Source: a virus. Taken from it: a stretch of DNA of 49,516 bases. Shown in pieces: positions 4,930 through 11,648 of this stretch. The stretch spans positions 1 to 49,516 of IMG/VR virus record IMGVR_UViG_3300027736_001781. The stretch is one strand, 5' to 3'. Made by a program: the position numbers and the translations under genes. The notes below the pieces were generated by a model. It was not told where the DNA came from. It did no database searches and saw nothing but the letters and a program-made list of their open reading frames with translations. Numbering within the stretch: position 1 is the first letter of the stretch; each line of letters starts with the position of its first letter.

Positions 4930-5522
4930 TCGGTGCTTTTGAAACTTACAAGTATTTTATGGCAATCAAATTGCATTTGACCACAGATCGATATGACGTG
5001 TTTGAAACGAATGGAAGAGTAAGTGGTTCACGCGAAACATTTGATAAGCGTAATGATAGGTTTCTCTTTGAGAAACTTGGGAACAAATTTAATACTCCAA
5101 GAGAGCTGATTGAATATTTTGTTTCTAATATTGGCTATGGAAATAAGAATGTCATATACTCTGGTGAATCAGATGATAACTATGAAACGTGGCAAAAACG
5201 AAAAGAATCTCGTTCCTACATATTTGAACGTCAATTAGATAATATTCGTGAATACATTGAAGACAACAATAAAAAATATGAAGAATTATTTTGTATAGAT
5301 AACTACGTACCAGAATTACTTAAGATGTACGTAGGAGGTCATATTCATTTAGAAACAATTGTTATTCTAAATGATTTTGAAAACTTTCTCCCGAAGTGGG
5401 AGCCACTAGTTTTAGTTTGGGGCGATCAACTTAGAATTTTAAATAAGATAAAAAAATTTGTAAAGTACGACAAAACTAAGATACAATCAATCTATAACAA
5501 TTTTAGGAATGAAATTCTTTGA
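4926..5522 (+). CDS. 59: gp59-like loader of DNA helicase
   Basis: The 198-residue protein is near the length of T4 gp59 (217). It shares its N-terminal pattern: ETYKYFMAIKLHLTTDRYDVFETNGRVSGSRETFDKRNDRFLFEKLGNKFNTPRELIEYFVSNI parallels YKLYLMIKQHMNGKYDVIKYN...KRRDKYFFQKLSEKY...LALIFISNL of T4. The C-terminal helical part (HLETIVILNDFENFLPKW) also fits. T4 gp59 loads the gp41 helicase onto gp32-coated forked DNA, so its place two genes before gp32 agrees. The ATG overlaps the previous stop. Confidence 0.85.
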   Translation: MIGAFETYKYFMAIKLHLTTDRYDVFETNGRVSGSRETFDKRNDRFLFEKLGNKFNTPRELIEYFVSNIGYGNKNVIYSGESDDNYETWQKRKESRSYIFERQLDNIREYIEDNNKKYEELFCIDNYVPELLKMYVGGHIHLETIVILNDFENFLPKWEPLVLVWGDQLRILNKIKKFVKYDKTKIQSIYNNFRNEIL

Positions 5523-5530
5523 GCTTCAAT

Positions 5531-5752
5531 ATGGGCCGCACTATTAATAAGTATGACGAAGAGGATCGTCGCAAAATAAAACCTGTAAAACATTCTAGAA
5601 ACATTCCCGGAAGAGGAATGCGCGTTATAAATAGTTGGTCAGAGGAAAATGATTACGATGAGTATGAAGATTCTGATGATTTAGATTATGAATATAACGA
5701 CAATACTTCGCAAACACAACGTAAACAAAAAGGAAATACAAATGGATATTAA
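5531..5752 (+). CDS. Hypothetical acidic-tailed protein between gp59 and gp32
   Basis: The ATG at 5531 (MGRTINKYDEEDRRK) is preferred over an in-frame TTG at 5519. The 73-residue protein has a basic N-terminal half (DEEDRRKIKPVKHSRNIPGRGMRVIN) and a very acidic, Tyr-rich middle (ENDYDEYEDSDDLDYEYND). The HSRNIPGRGM element is, from memory, shared with small proteins next to gp32 in other aquatic T4-like phages. The split charge could suit an interaction with gp32 or gp59, but this is inference. It overlaps the gp32 start by 11 nt. Confidence 0.6.
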   Translation: MGRTINKYDEEDRRKIKPVKHSRNIPGRGMRVINSWSEENDYDEYEDSDDLDYEYNDNTSQTQRKQKGNTNGY

Positions 5753-6641
5753 TACACTTCGTAAAATGCGTAATCAAGACTTCGGCAAAATCTCTGCTGA
5801 ATTCGACAAGATTGCTAATCCGCAATCTGAAACCAAATCCTACCAAGACGATCGCTTTTGGAAGCTAGAAGCTGACAAAGCTGGTAATGGTACGGCAACT
5901 ATTCGATTCCTCCCACGTGCAGAAGGTGATGAACTACCTTGGGTTAAAATTTTCTCGCACGGTTTCCAAGGTCCTACTGGAAAATGGTACATCGAAAACT
6001 CTCTAACTACAATTGGCGAAAATGATCCAGTTGGCGAACTAAATTCACGTTTGTGGAACACTGGTTCTGACGCTGACAAGGAAACTGCTCGTAAGCAAAA
6101 GCGTAAGCTTTCTTATTTCGCAAATGTTCTTATTGTTTCTGATTCTAAGCATCCAGAAAATGAAGGTAAGGTTAAACTCTTTAAGTTTGGCAAGAAAATC
6201 TTTGATAAGCTTATGGATAAAGCGAAGCCTACATTTGAAGATGAAACTCCAGTGAATGTTTTTGATCTTTGGGAAGGTGCTGATTTTAAACTTCGTATGC
6301 GTAAGGTTGATGGCTATCCTAACTACGATCAATCTGCATTCCAAGAACCTAGTGCTGTCGCTGATAGCGAAGACGAAATTTTGGCTATTGTCAATAGTCA
6401 ATATAAGCTTAGCGAATTCTTAGATCGTAAGAACTTTAAAACTTATGAAGAACTTTCACGTAAAATGGTGTCTGTTTTGAATAGTGAGATGGCAGCTCCA
6501 TCTCCAAGTGCAGCATCTATGTCAAATGATGATGAGTACGTACCTCCAGCACGTACTCAATTGAAAGCTGTCAAAATCGCAACTGGTGGCGAAGACGATG
6601 AGGCAATGAGTTACTTTAAAAAGATTGCTATGGAAGAGTGA
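5742..6641 (+). CDS. 32: gp32 single-stranded DNA-binding protein
   Basis: The true start is the ATG at 5742 (MDINTLRKMRN), with AAGGAAA upstream; the frame extends further 5' but lacks a site there. The 299-residue product (T4: 301) follows gp32: a basic N-terminal cooperativity segment, the core motif GNGTATIRFLPRAEGDELPW ... FSHGFQGPTGKWYIEN ... KLSYFANVLIVSDSKHPENEGKV ... FGKKIFDKL ... DLWEGADFKLRM, then an acidic C-terminal tail (GGEDDEAMSYFKKIAMEE). The T4 zinc site (His64, Cys77, Cys87, Cys90) is not conserved: the His in SHGF stays, but the three Cys positions read ENS and NDPVGELN, and the whole protein lacks cysteine. It coats ssDNA in replication and recombination. A strong terminator follows. 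Confidence 0.95.
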   Translation: MDINTLRKMRNQDFGKISAEFDKIANPQSETKSYQDDRFWKLEADKAGNGTATIRFLPRAEGDELPWVKIFSHGFQGPTGKWYIENSLTTIGENDPVGELNSRLWNTGSDADKETARKQKRKLSYFANVLIVSDSKHPENEGKVKLFKFGKKIFDKLMDKAKPTFEDETPVNVFDLWEGADFKLRMRKVDGYPNYDQSAFQEPSAVADSEDEILAIVNSQYKLSEFLDRKNFKTYEELSRKMVSVLNSEMAAPSPSAASMSNDDEYVPPARTQLKAVKIATGGEDDEAMSYFKKIAMEE

Positions 6642-6671
6642 TGTATCTACGTAAGCGTGGATAGATAGTGG

Positions 6672-6696
6672 GGAGGACTTAGGTCCTCCTTTTTTT
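6672..6696 (+). terminator. Rho-independent terminator after gp32
   Basis: GGAGGAC (6672-6678) pairs with GTCCTCC (6683-6689), loop TTAG, followed by seven T. It closes the gp33-gp59-gp32 operon. The T-run overlaps the stop codon of the convergent gp29 gene. A weaker hairpin (ATCTACG/CGTGGAT, about 6646-6663) precedes it. Confidence 0.9.
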
Positions 6697-8545
6697 ATCC
6701 GTAGATAAAGCGAGATGAAGTGTATCGTTGGAACCCACTATCATTATTACGAACTGGCGTTGGCATTGTAATATTTTGCTTGCTATTGCTAACATTGGTT
6801 GGAGCATTAACAACTACTGCTCCAGATGATTGAGTAGGTTTACCTGCAGCTTCAGCATTAGATGCTGATTTTTCAGTTACAACATTTGCTGCTTTTGCAG
6901 CAGGAGCTTCAGGAGAAGAAGAAGATTTAGCATCAGATCCAAATGGTCTAAATGGGCCAAATGAAACTTCTTTATCTATCACAGGAATTTTAAAAGCGAC
7001 CTTTGGAATCTCAAATCCAGTGACAAAATTTACAACACTATCTTTAATGGCTTTAAAGAACGCACCAATAGGTTCCATAAATTGCGTGAATGGCTGTTTG
7101 ATATATTTGTCAAATGATTCACCTAGCAATTGCGCAAATGCAGTTACTGGTTGAATGATGTAGTCGTTGACGAATCCAGTGATAGTGTTTTCAATACCAT
7201 CTTTAATAGTGTTAAATAATTCACCAATAGGTTCCATAAATTCTGTAAATGGAGTCTTAATATATTTGTCAAATGCTTCACCTAGCATTTCCGTAAATGC
7301 AGTTACTGGCTGAATAATATACTCGTCAACAAATTCGCTTACACTATCAACAATGTTTTGAACTGTGCTAGCATCAAATAGTCCAAATGTTAAGAATTCT
7401 AAAACTCCGCCAAGACCTTTGATTAGAGCTTGACCAATATCGCCGGTTTCAGCAAATTCTTTCCAACCATCCATAATACCATTTACTAATGACCCAATAA
7501 TCATAGTGATTGCAAATGCTTTACCCAAGAATTTAAGTATGTTTTTAGGACTAAACATAGTCTTAATCGCACTCATAAATCCTTCACCGAGGAAACTCAT
7601 AATTGAATCTAAGAAACCACCACTACTTTTGGGTTTTTGTTCTTTCAAGGGTTCAGCGCCAGTTTCTGAGCGAGTGTTTTCTTCAATCTTAGCTAATAGT
7701 TCAATCTGATGATCTAATGCACGTTGAGATTCTAAATTTGATTCTTGACTTGTGTCTTTCGATTCTTCTTTCTTCTTAGAAAGTTTAACAGTTTCTTTTT
7801 TGCCCTTTTCTTCACTGATATTAGAAGCACGTTTAGCAGTTGGCTCTTCTTTTTTATCATTGCCGACATCTGAAAATCTCTTATCGACTTTTTTCAGTTT
7901 TGATGTTAAGTCTTCACGGGTATCAAGCAATCCAGTCTTTTTAATTTGATCTTCGCCCCAACCGCCTTCTTTCATTTTTTCAATCTTACTCTCATTCTTT
8001 TTATTTTCTTTAAGAAGAGATTGCGATTGTTCGAATTGTTTACCAGCAGCTTTAGCACGAGTCTTTTCTTCTGGAGATCCCTTAACAAAGGTGTTCTTCG
8101 TTACTTCTAATTGTTGTTGAACAAAAGTTTTTTTAGCTTCAGCACGATCTGCTATCTTACTTAGCATTCCAGCACCACCACGTTTTGCTATTCCAGTTTG
8201 ATCTAAGAATCCACGAGCTGTAAAGAAATCTTTAGCCTTTTCTTTCTTTGCTTGGAACTTATCTCCAATAGTATCATACGTCTTTATCTTATCAGCTTTT
8301 TGTGTTACTTCTTCAGCTTTCTTACCACGAATTTCTTTGTCGCGTTTAGTTAATCCCTTGTTTAGATCTTTCATCTCTTTATAGATTTTCTCCATATTGG
8401 AGTTCATCATATTGTCTTGTTTATTGAGATCTCGATCTAACTTAGCTTGTTCTGCAACTTGGCTTAATTGGATTAATTTATCTTGTGTCAGATTCTTCTC
8501 GACACTTTCAAGAATAGCTGTTTGTTTTTCTAAGATTGCTTTCAT
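6695..8545 (-). CDS. 29: gp29-like tape measure / tail length determinator
   Basis: The 616-residue protein (T4 gp29: 590) is the last gene of the minus-strand tail operon. Residues 1-300 are highly charged and coiled-coil-like with many Lys/Glu. Residues about 310-362 hold hydrophobic helices (FLGKAFAITMIIGSLVNGIMDG). Residues about 405-510 hold two copies of a 53-residue repeat (DEYIIQPVTAF...DKYIKTPFTEFMEPIGELF). The C terminus (GAVVVNAPTNVSNSKQNITMP ... SRFIYG) is the end typical of tape measures in aquatic T4-like phages. Known role: spans the tail tube and sets its length. It follows gp26 and a gp51-like gene, the same order as chaperone then tape measure in siphophages; its ATG overlaps the gp51-like stop (ATGA). 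Confidence 0.8.
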   Translation of the reverse strand: MKAILEKQTAILESVEKNLTQDKLIQLSQVAEQAKLDRDLNKQDNMMNSNMEKIYKEMKDLNKGLTKRDKEIRGKKAEEVTQKADKIKTYDTIGDKFQAKKEKAKDFFTARGFLDQTGIAKRGGAGMLSKIADRAEAKKTFVQQQLEVTKNTFVKGSPEEKTRAKAAGKQFEQSQSLLKENKKNESKIEKMKEGGWGEDQIKKTGLLDTREDLTSKLKKVDKRFSDVGNDKKEEPTAKRASNISEEKGKKETVKLSKKKEESKDTSQESNLESQRALDHQIELLAKIEENTRSETGAEPLKEQKPKSSGGFLDSIMSFLGEGFMSAIKTMFSPKNILKFLGKAFAITMIIGSLVNGIMDGWKEFAETGDIGQALIKGLGGVLEFLTFGLFDASTVQNIVDSVSEFVDEYIIQPVTAFTEMLGEAFDKYIKTPFTEFMEPIGELFNTIKDGIENTITGFVNDYIIQPVTAFAQLLGESFDKYIKQPFTQFMEPIGAFFKAIKDSVVNFVTGFEIPKVAFKIPVIDKEVSFGPFRPFGSDAKSSSSPEAPAAKAANVVTEKSASNAEAAGKPTQSSGAVVVNAPTNVSNSKQNITMPTPVRNNDSGFQRYTSSRFIYG

Positions 8546-8685
8546 GCTTTCTGTCTCTCTAATCGTTGTTTTTCTTCTTCAAGATAATTAATGAGCATAG
8601 CAACGTATATTTCACGTTCAAAGGGAATCATATTCTCAAGGTCTGCTAAATTATATTTATGATATTGCATTAAAGCAAAATTCAT
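8542..8685 (-). CDS. 51: gp51-like small protein / frameshifted tail chaperone extension
   Basis: This short gene of 47 residues reads MNFALMQYHKYNLADLENMI, then PFEREIYVAMLINYLEEEKQ and a basic end; I found it by hand on the minus strand. The pattern (MNFAxMQxHxYxLxDLExMxPFERxIYVxxLxxYLEEE) resembles the small gp51-like proteins of aquatic T4-like phages. T4 gp51 is the baseplate hub assembly catalyst. The frame stays open upstream through the gp26 stop region and is -1 relative to gp26, so it may also be made as a gp26 fusion by slippage at the T8 run (8733-8726). Its stop overlaps the gp29 start. Confidence 0.7.
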   Translation of the reverse strand: MNFALMQYHKYNLADLENMIPFEREIYVAMLINYLEEEKQRLERQKA

Positions 8686-8723
8686 TTTATAGTAATTAGC
8701 TAAATTTTCATGACAAAAATTAA

Positions 8724-8736
8724 TTAAAAAAAACTG
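8724..8736 (-). promoter_or_regulatory. Putative -1 ribosomal frameshift site at end of gp26
   Basis: On the minus strand the last gp26 codons are AGT TTT TTT TAA, an eight-T homopolymer (8733-8726). A -1 slip on T TTT TTT passes the stop and enters a frame open without interruption from 8733 through the gp51-like gene to 8542. In the slipped frame the link is about 15 residues (F-F-L-I-N-F-C-H-E-N-L-A-N-Y-Y-K) before the gp51-like Met. I did not identify a stimulatory downstream structure. Confidence 0.45.
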
Positions 8737-9437
8737 TCGAGCCCTTGTATTGTATGTTTATGATGGTGATTACAAACAGGGCAATCAAACTCTATATCTT
8801 TCTCAAGCTTTGGCATAGTTTCAAAGAACTTTTGAACTTTAACGAATTGTTCTTGAGTAAGGTTATTGATAAAATCTTCAAGCTCTTCTTTAGTTTGCTC
8901 ATGCGCTGGATATACATTTTCTTCGTCAAAGATAGAATCTATACATTCTATTACTACATCAAACACTAAAGCTACATCTCCTTTAGGAACATCTTTCATT
9001 TTATTAATAATAGATAATCCTGGATACTTCATTTTGATACCAACGTCATTAAATAGCTTAATAATATTAGTATGTTCTTCGTTAAACTTAACTTCTAATG
9101 TAGTTAAATCAATATTAACATTCATCTTAGCTTTAGGATCATTGCATTCTAAACAACTAAAAATTAGTTCAGACATTTCGCCAACAGATCTTGCTCTTAA
9201 CTGAGTAAAGATATATTCAATGTCAAACATTGCTAATTTCTCTACATCCAATTTATTAGATGTACATGCTTTAATGACATTCTTTAACGTGTCAAGCATA
9301 ACACTTTGATCTTCGCTCTGTTGAGCAATTAACAATGCTTTTTCTTCTTTAACAAGGAAAGGTCTAAATTTAACCTTTTGCTTTGAAGATGGGACAGTCA
9401 ATTCATATGTCGGAGTTGACATTACTGGTAAAGCCAT
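8724..9437 (-). CDS. 26: gp26-like baseplate hub protein / tail assembly chaperone
   Basis: The 237-residue protein (T4 gp26: 208) belongs to the T4 gp26 baseplate hub family: N-terminal TYELTVPSSKQKVKFRPFLVKEEKALLIAQQSED, middle RARSVGEMSELIFSCLECNDPKAKMNVNIDL, a long acidic helical region, and C-terminal CPVCNHHHKHTIQGLDSFF. Cysteines in CLEC and CPVC with nearby His suggest a zinc site. The family is needed for hub assembly and contacts gp29. The gene ends in AGT followed by eight T and AA, a possible -1 slippage site into the gp51-like frame. gp16 ends just upstream (9439). Confidence 0.85.
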   Translation of the reverse strand: MALPVMSTPTYELTVPSSKQKVKFRPFLVKEEKALLIAQQSEDQSVMLDTLKNVIKACTSNKLDVEKLAMFDIEYIFTQLRARSVGEMSELIFSCLECNDPKAKMNVNIDLTTLEVKFNEEHTNIIKLFNDVGIKMKYPGLSIINKMKDVPKGDVALVFDVVIECIDSIFDEENVYPAHEQTKEELEDFINNLTQEQFVKVQKFFETMPKLEKDIEFDCPVCNHHHKHTIQGLDSFF

Positions 9438-9438
9438 A

Positions 9439-9846
9439 TTATTTTCCTTTTCTCAAATCATTTAACATTTTACTAAGTTCATTGGTGCTACCAACAAATA
9501 TAGCGTTATTAGTAACACTCTTTCTTTCCTCTTTTGTTGGAGCTTCAATAGATTGTTTTTTCTTATGAAGATCTAGCAATTGAGTATTGATATCCGAAAG
9601 GTGTTTCATTAAACCACCTACAACCTCGAATGCACGAGGGTGTTCACTAGCCTTAGCTACTTCAAGTGCATGATATAACGCATCTTGCCCTTGCTGTAAA
9701 ATTGTATGAAGATTAGAACGAGTAGTTTCATAATCATCATCCAATTGATCATTCTTAATTTGTCGTGCCGCCACTTGAGGAAATACCTCTGTATTACCAA
9801 TCGGTGTCACGTCAAAGACCTGACTCAATTTATCATCTATAATCAC
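9439..9846 (-). CDS. 16: Small terminase subunit gp16
   Basis: The 135-residue protein starts at a GTG (9846) overlapping the stop of the preceding gene (GTGA). It matches the T4 gp16 pattern: QLDDDYETTRSNLHTILQQGQDALYHALEVAKASEHPRAFEVVGGLMKHLSDINTQLLDLHKKKQSI ... NNAIFVGSTNELSKMLNDL. The T4 parallels are the LEDDY start, the ADSPRHMEVFATLM helix and the NATVFMGSPTELM end. It recognises phage DNA and regulates the gp17 motor-nuclease during packaging. gp17 is not in this window, so the two terminase genes are split here, with gp16 inserted in a tail operon. Confidence 0.85.
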   Translation of the reverse strand: MIIDDKLSQVFDVTPIGNTEVFPQVAARQIKNDQLDDDYETTRSNLHTILQQGQDALYHALEVAKASEHPRAFEVVGGLMKHLSDINTQLLDLHKKKQSIEAPTKEERKSVTNNAIFVGSTNELSKMLNDLRKGK

Positions 9847-10613
9847 ACGAAAATTCCTCCTAAACCTAAGTCTTCGCCCATATTTTCTATAGAGTCGATT
9901 GACTTAACGCCATAACTAAAATCGTAATTATTAAATTCCCCTTGGAATTCGTCGAAATTATTGAAGTACTGATCTGGTATAGAGAATGCATCCATATTTG
10001 CCATTGAAGTATTTTCAGTTGATTCATACATTTGCTGTTCTATTCCTATCATAGAAGTGCTACCAATAGCTGAAGGACTATAGGTTTGACTAACTTCATA
10101 ATATTGATAAACCATTGTTACTTGCATTTTCATTATATCTTTAGAGGCATAATCTAATTGAATTGGCGCAATAATTTTTGGATATGCTTTGAATAAAGTA
10201 ACATTATATTTTGGAGAATCCATACTGTCTTGCACTGTAATTTCAAACTTATTAGTAGTGTATTGATCTGGATAATTAAAATCGCGAGTAGTAGAATCTT
10301 GCACTATTGCTATCCACGCATCAAATAATCTTTTCACGTTCATATCTACGTCAACGTAAAAACTCAATTGAATTGGTTCATATAATTTTTCGTATGGTAT
10401 TTCTCTAAATTCACCATAAGATCTTACTTGGTTTGTTGAAAAAGATATTCCTGGAATCTGCGCCTGATCACAGAACAAAAGAATCTTATTCATGTTCGAT
10501 CTAGCAGGTTCGTAATTGCTCAACGCTGTAGGAAGAGTTAACATTACCGAGAAGAATGACGTCTTCGCCATTCCTATCTTTACGTTTGATATGAATTCGT
10601 TTAATTTACTCAT
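9843..10613 (-). CDS. 54: gp54-like tail-tube-fold protein (tube initiator)
   Basis: The 256-residue protein has the tail-tube fold pattern of T4 gp54/gp19: KILLFCDQAQIPGISFSTNQVRSYGEFREIPYEKLYEPIQLSFYVDVDMNVKRLFDAWIAIVQD ... NKFEITVQDSMDSPKYNVTLFKAYPKIIAPIQLDYASKDIMKMQVTMVYQYYE. T4 gp54 has the same order (PENRLSYETDW ... LDPLVISFRMDSEACNYRAMQDWVNSVQD ... VMFTGCIPISVSAPELSYD ... FDVTFAYRVM). gp54 tops the baseplate and starts tube polymerisation. The C-terminal 70 residues are acidic and Gly/Asn-rich. Its ATG overlaps the stop of the gene before it. The gp19 tube protein itself is an alternative but is less likely given the operon. Confidence 0.65.
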   Translation of the reverse strand: MSKLNEFISNVKIGMAKTSFFSVMLTLPTALSNYEPARSNMNKILLFCDQAQIPGISFSTNQVRSYGEFREIPYEKLYEPIQLSFYVDVDMNVKRLFDAWIAIVQDSTTRDFNYPDQYTTNKFEITVQDSMDSPKYNVTLFKAYPKIIAPIQLDYASKDIMKMQVTMVYQYYEVSQTYSPSAIGSTSMIGIEQQMYESTENTSMANMDAFSIPDQYFNNFDEFQGEFNNYDFSYGVKSIDSIENMGEDLGLGGIFV

Positions 10614-11182
10614 CTAAGAGAATCTCCCCACACTCTAGTCTTATTTACTGTGAATTTTTCTACTGGTAGCATCATTGCGGTATGCCAATTATCTCCGGGA
10701 ATTTCAATAAACATTGAACGCACATGATCTGCTAAGTAATGTTTAATACAGGATTCGGCAAGCTGGAATTTTGACACACCAGCAATTAAAGCCCACGAAT
10801 ATCTTATTCTAGTATTTTCATCTAAAGCTTTATTAGAAGAAAATTGCATTAATCTTGTCATCAACTGAACTCTATAATAATAAGGAAGATAGTGCATGTT
10901 TAATCCCATAAACCCACCTTCTACTTTTTGATAGGGGAATACTAATGGGAATCTATCGTAATATGGAAGTGTATCTTTATATTTTGCATCATATAAAAAC
11001 ATATAGAGTTTTCCAGGAACTATATTACTAGTTATCTTTTCTTGAGAGAATAGCTTTTTATGATCGATTCTCTTTCTTGCTAAAAGAGTGGTTTGCTGTT
11101 GAAACCACGTCTGTGACTTTAGCGCGATAGATTTATCGAACTTATTCTTCTCGAAAATTGTTTGTAGGCTATCCTTTGCCAT
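10610..11182 (-). CDS. Conserved T4-like phage protein of unknown function
   Basis: The 190-residue basic protein has a central block PGKLYMFLYDAKYKDTLPYYDRFPLVFPYQ, then GGFMGLNMHYLPYYYRVQLMTRLM, and a C-terminal MLPVEKFTVNKTRVWGDSLR. From memory this PYYDRFPLVFP/GLNMHYLP combination is widely conserved in aquatic T4-like phages without an agreed function. It lies between gp4 and the gp54-like gene, so a head-completion or neck/tail-joining role is likely. The DNA-end protector gp2 is gp4's neighbour in T4, but I cannot show homology. Start and stop overlap both neighbours, so it is tightly coupled in the operon. Confidence 0.7.
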   Translation of the reverse strand: MAKDSLQTIFEKNKFDKSIALKSQTWFQQQTTLLARKRIDHKKLFSQEKITSNIVPGKLYMFLYDAKYKDTLPYYDRFPLVFPYQKVEGGFMGLNMHYLPYYYRVQLMTRLMQFSSNKALDENTRIRYSWALIAGVSKFQLAESCIKHYLADHVRSMFIEIPGDNWHTAMMLPVEKFTVNKTRVWGDSLR

Positions 11183-11603
11183 ACGTTAATCCTAATTCGT
11201 GTTCAGTTATAACTATAAATTCCCAGTTTCTATCTTTAGCATATCTTCTAGCATATTCCCACTTCGCTTGATTTACTAAATAGTTACTAGCTTCAAGCAA
11301 AAACTTTTTAGTCTTCTTAGTGCCTTCAGGTGGAAGTGTTTGTTTCTTTGGTTTTATTTCCACGAGATACGTTTTATTGTTTGACGTTTGTATTTTAAAA
11401 TCTACAAAATATCTATGCATTCTACCGTCTATAGGTGAAACATAAGGTACGACTGTTTCTTCAGAACTCCATTTTATTATTTGTGGATTCTTATCACACC
11501 AGATAGCAAATCTGGTTTCCCAACTTGATCTCATGATCACGTTTGATGGGTCACCAGCGTATTTTTCTGGAAATAGCGGAACATATTTTCTCTTATGAAA
11601 CAT
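11169..11603 (-). CDS. 4: gp4 head completion protein (TnsA-like nuclease fold)
   Basis: The 144-residue protein matches T4 gp4 (150 residues): PEKYAGDPSNVIMRSSWETRFAIWCDKNPQIIKWSSEETVVPYVSPIDGRMHRYFVDFKIQTSNNKTYLVEIKPKKQT parallels T4 PEKYMGD...YRSSWE...WCD.NP.VIKWASEE..IPY...TGK..RYFPDYF...YIVEVKP. The Glu/Asp/ExK elements (SSWE, FVDFK, LVEIKPKKQ) are those of TnsA/Holliday-resolvase-type nucleases. gp4 acts after DNA packaging in head completion. It is the first gene of the leftward operon; a late promoter on the minus strand lies at 11633-11640. Confidence 0.85.
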   Translation of the reverse strand: MFHKRKYVPLFPEKYAGDPSNVIMRSSWETRFAIWCDKNPQIIKWSSEETVVPYVSPIDGRMHRYFVDFKIQTSNNKTYLVEIKPKKQTLPPEGTKKTKKFLLEASNYLVNQAKWEYARRYAKDRNWEFIVITEHELGLTYGKG

Positions 11604-11604
11604 C

Positions 11605-11612
11605 TATAAATA
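11605..11612 (+). promoter_or_regulatory. T4-type late promoter (rightward)
   Basis: TATAAATA, the exact T4 late promoter core, 36 nt before the gp48 ATG. It is back to back with a minus-strand copy, so the two structural operons diverge from here. Confidence 0.7.
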
Positions 11613-11632
11613 AATATACTATAACCCTCTTA

Positions 11633-11640
11633 TATTTATA
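11633..11640 (-). promoter_or_regulatory. T4-type late promoter (leftward)
   Basis: Reads TATAAATA on the minus strand, about 29 nt before the gp4 start codon. With 11605-11612 it makes a divergent late promoter pair, crossing each other's leader region. Confidence 0.7.
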
Positions 11641-11648
11641 CCACCATT

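Noticed and set aside
5688-5741. Upstream ATG extension of gp32
   Set aside because: gp32 similarity starts at MDINTLRK and AAGGAAA stands before the ATG at 5742; the extension overlaps the preceding gene.
6045-6401. Minus-strand frame within gp32
   Set aside because: Lies wholly inside a strongly supported gene and shows no homology.
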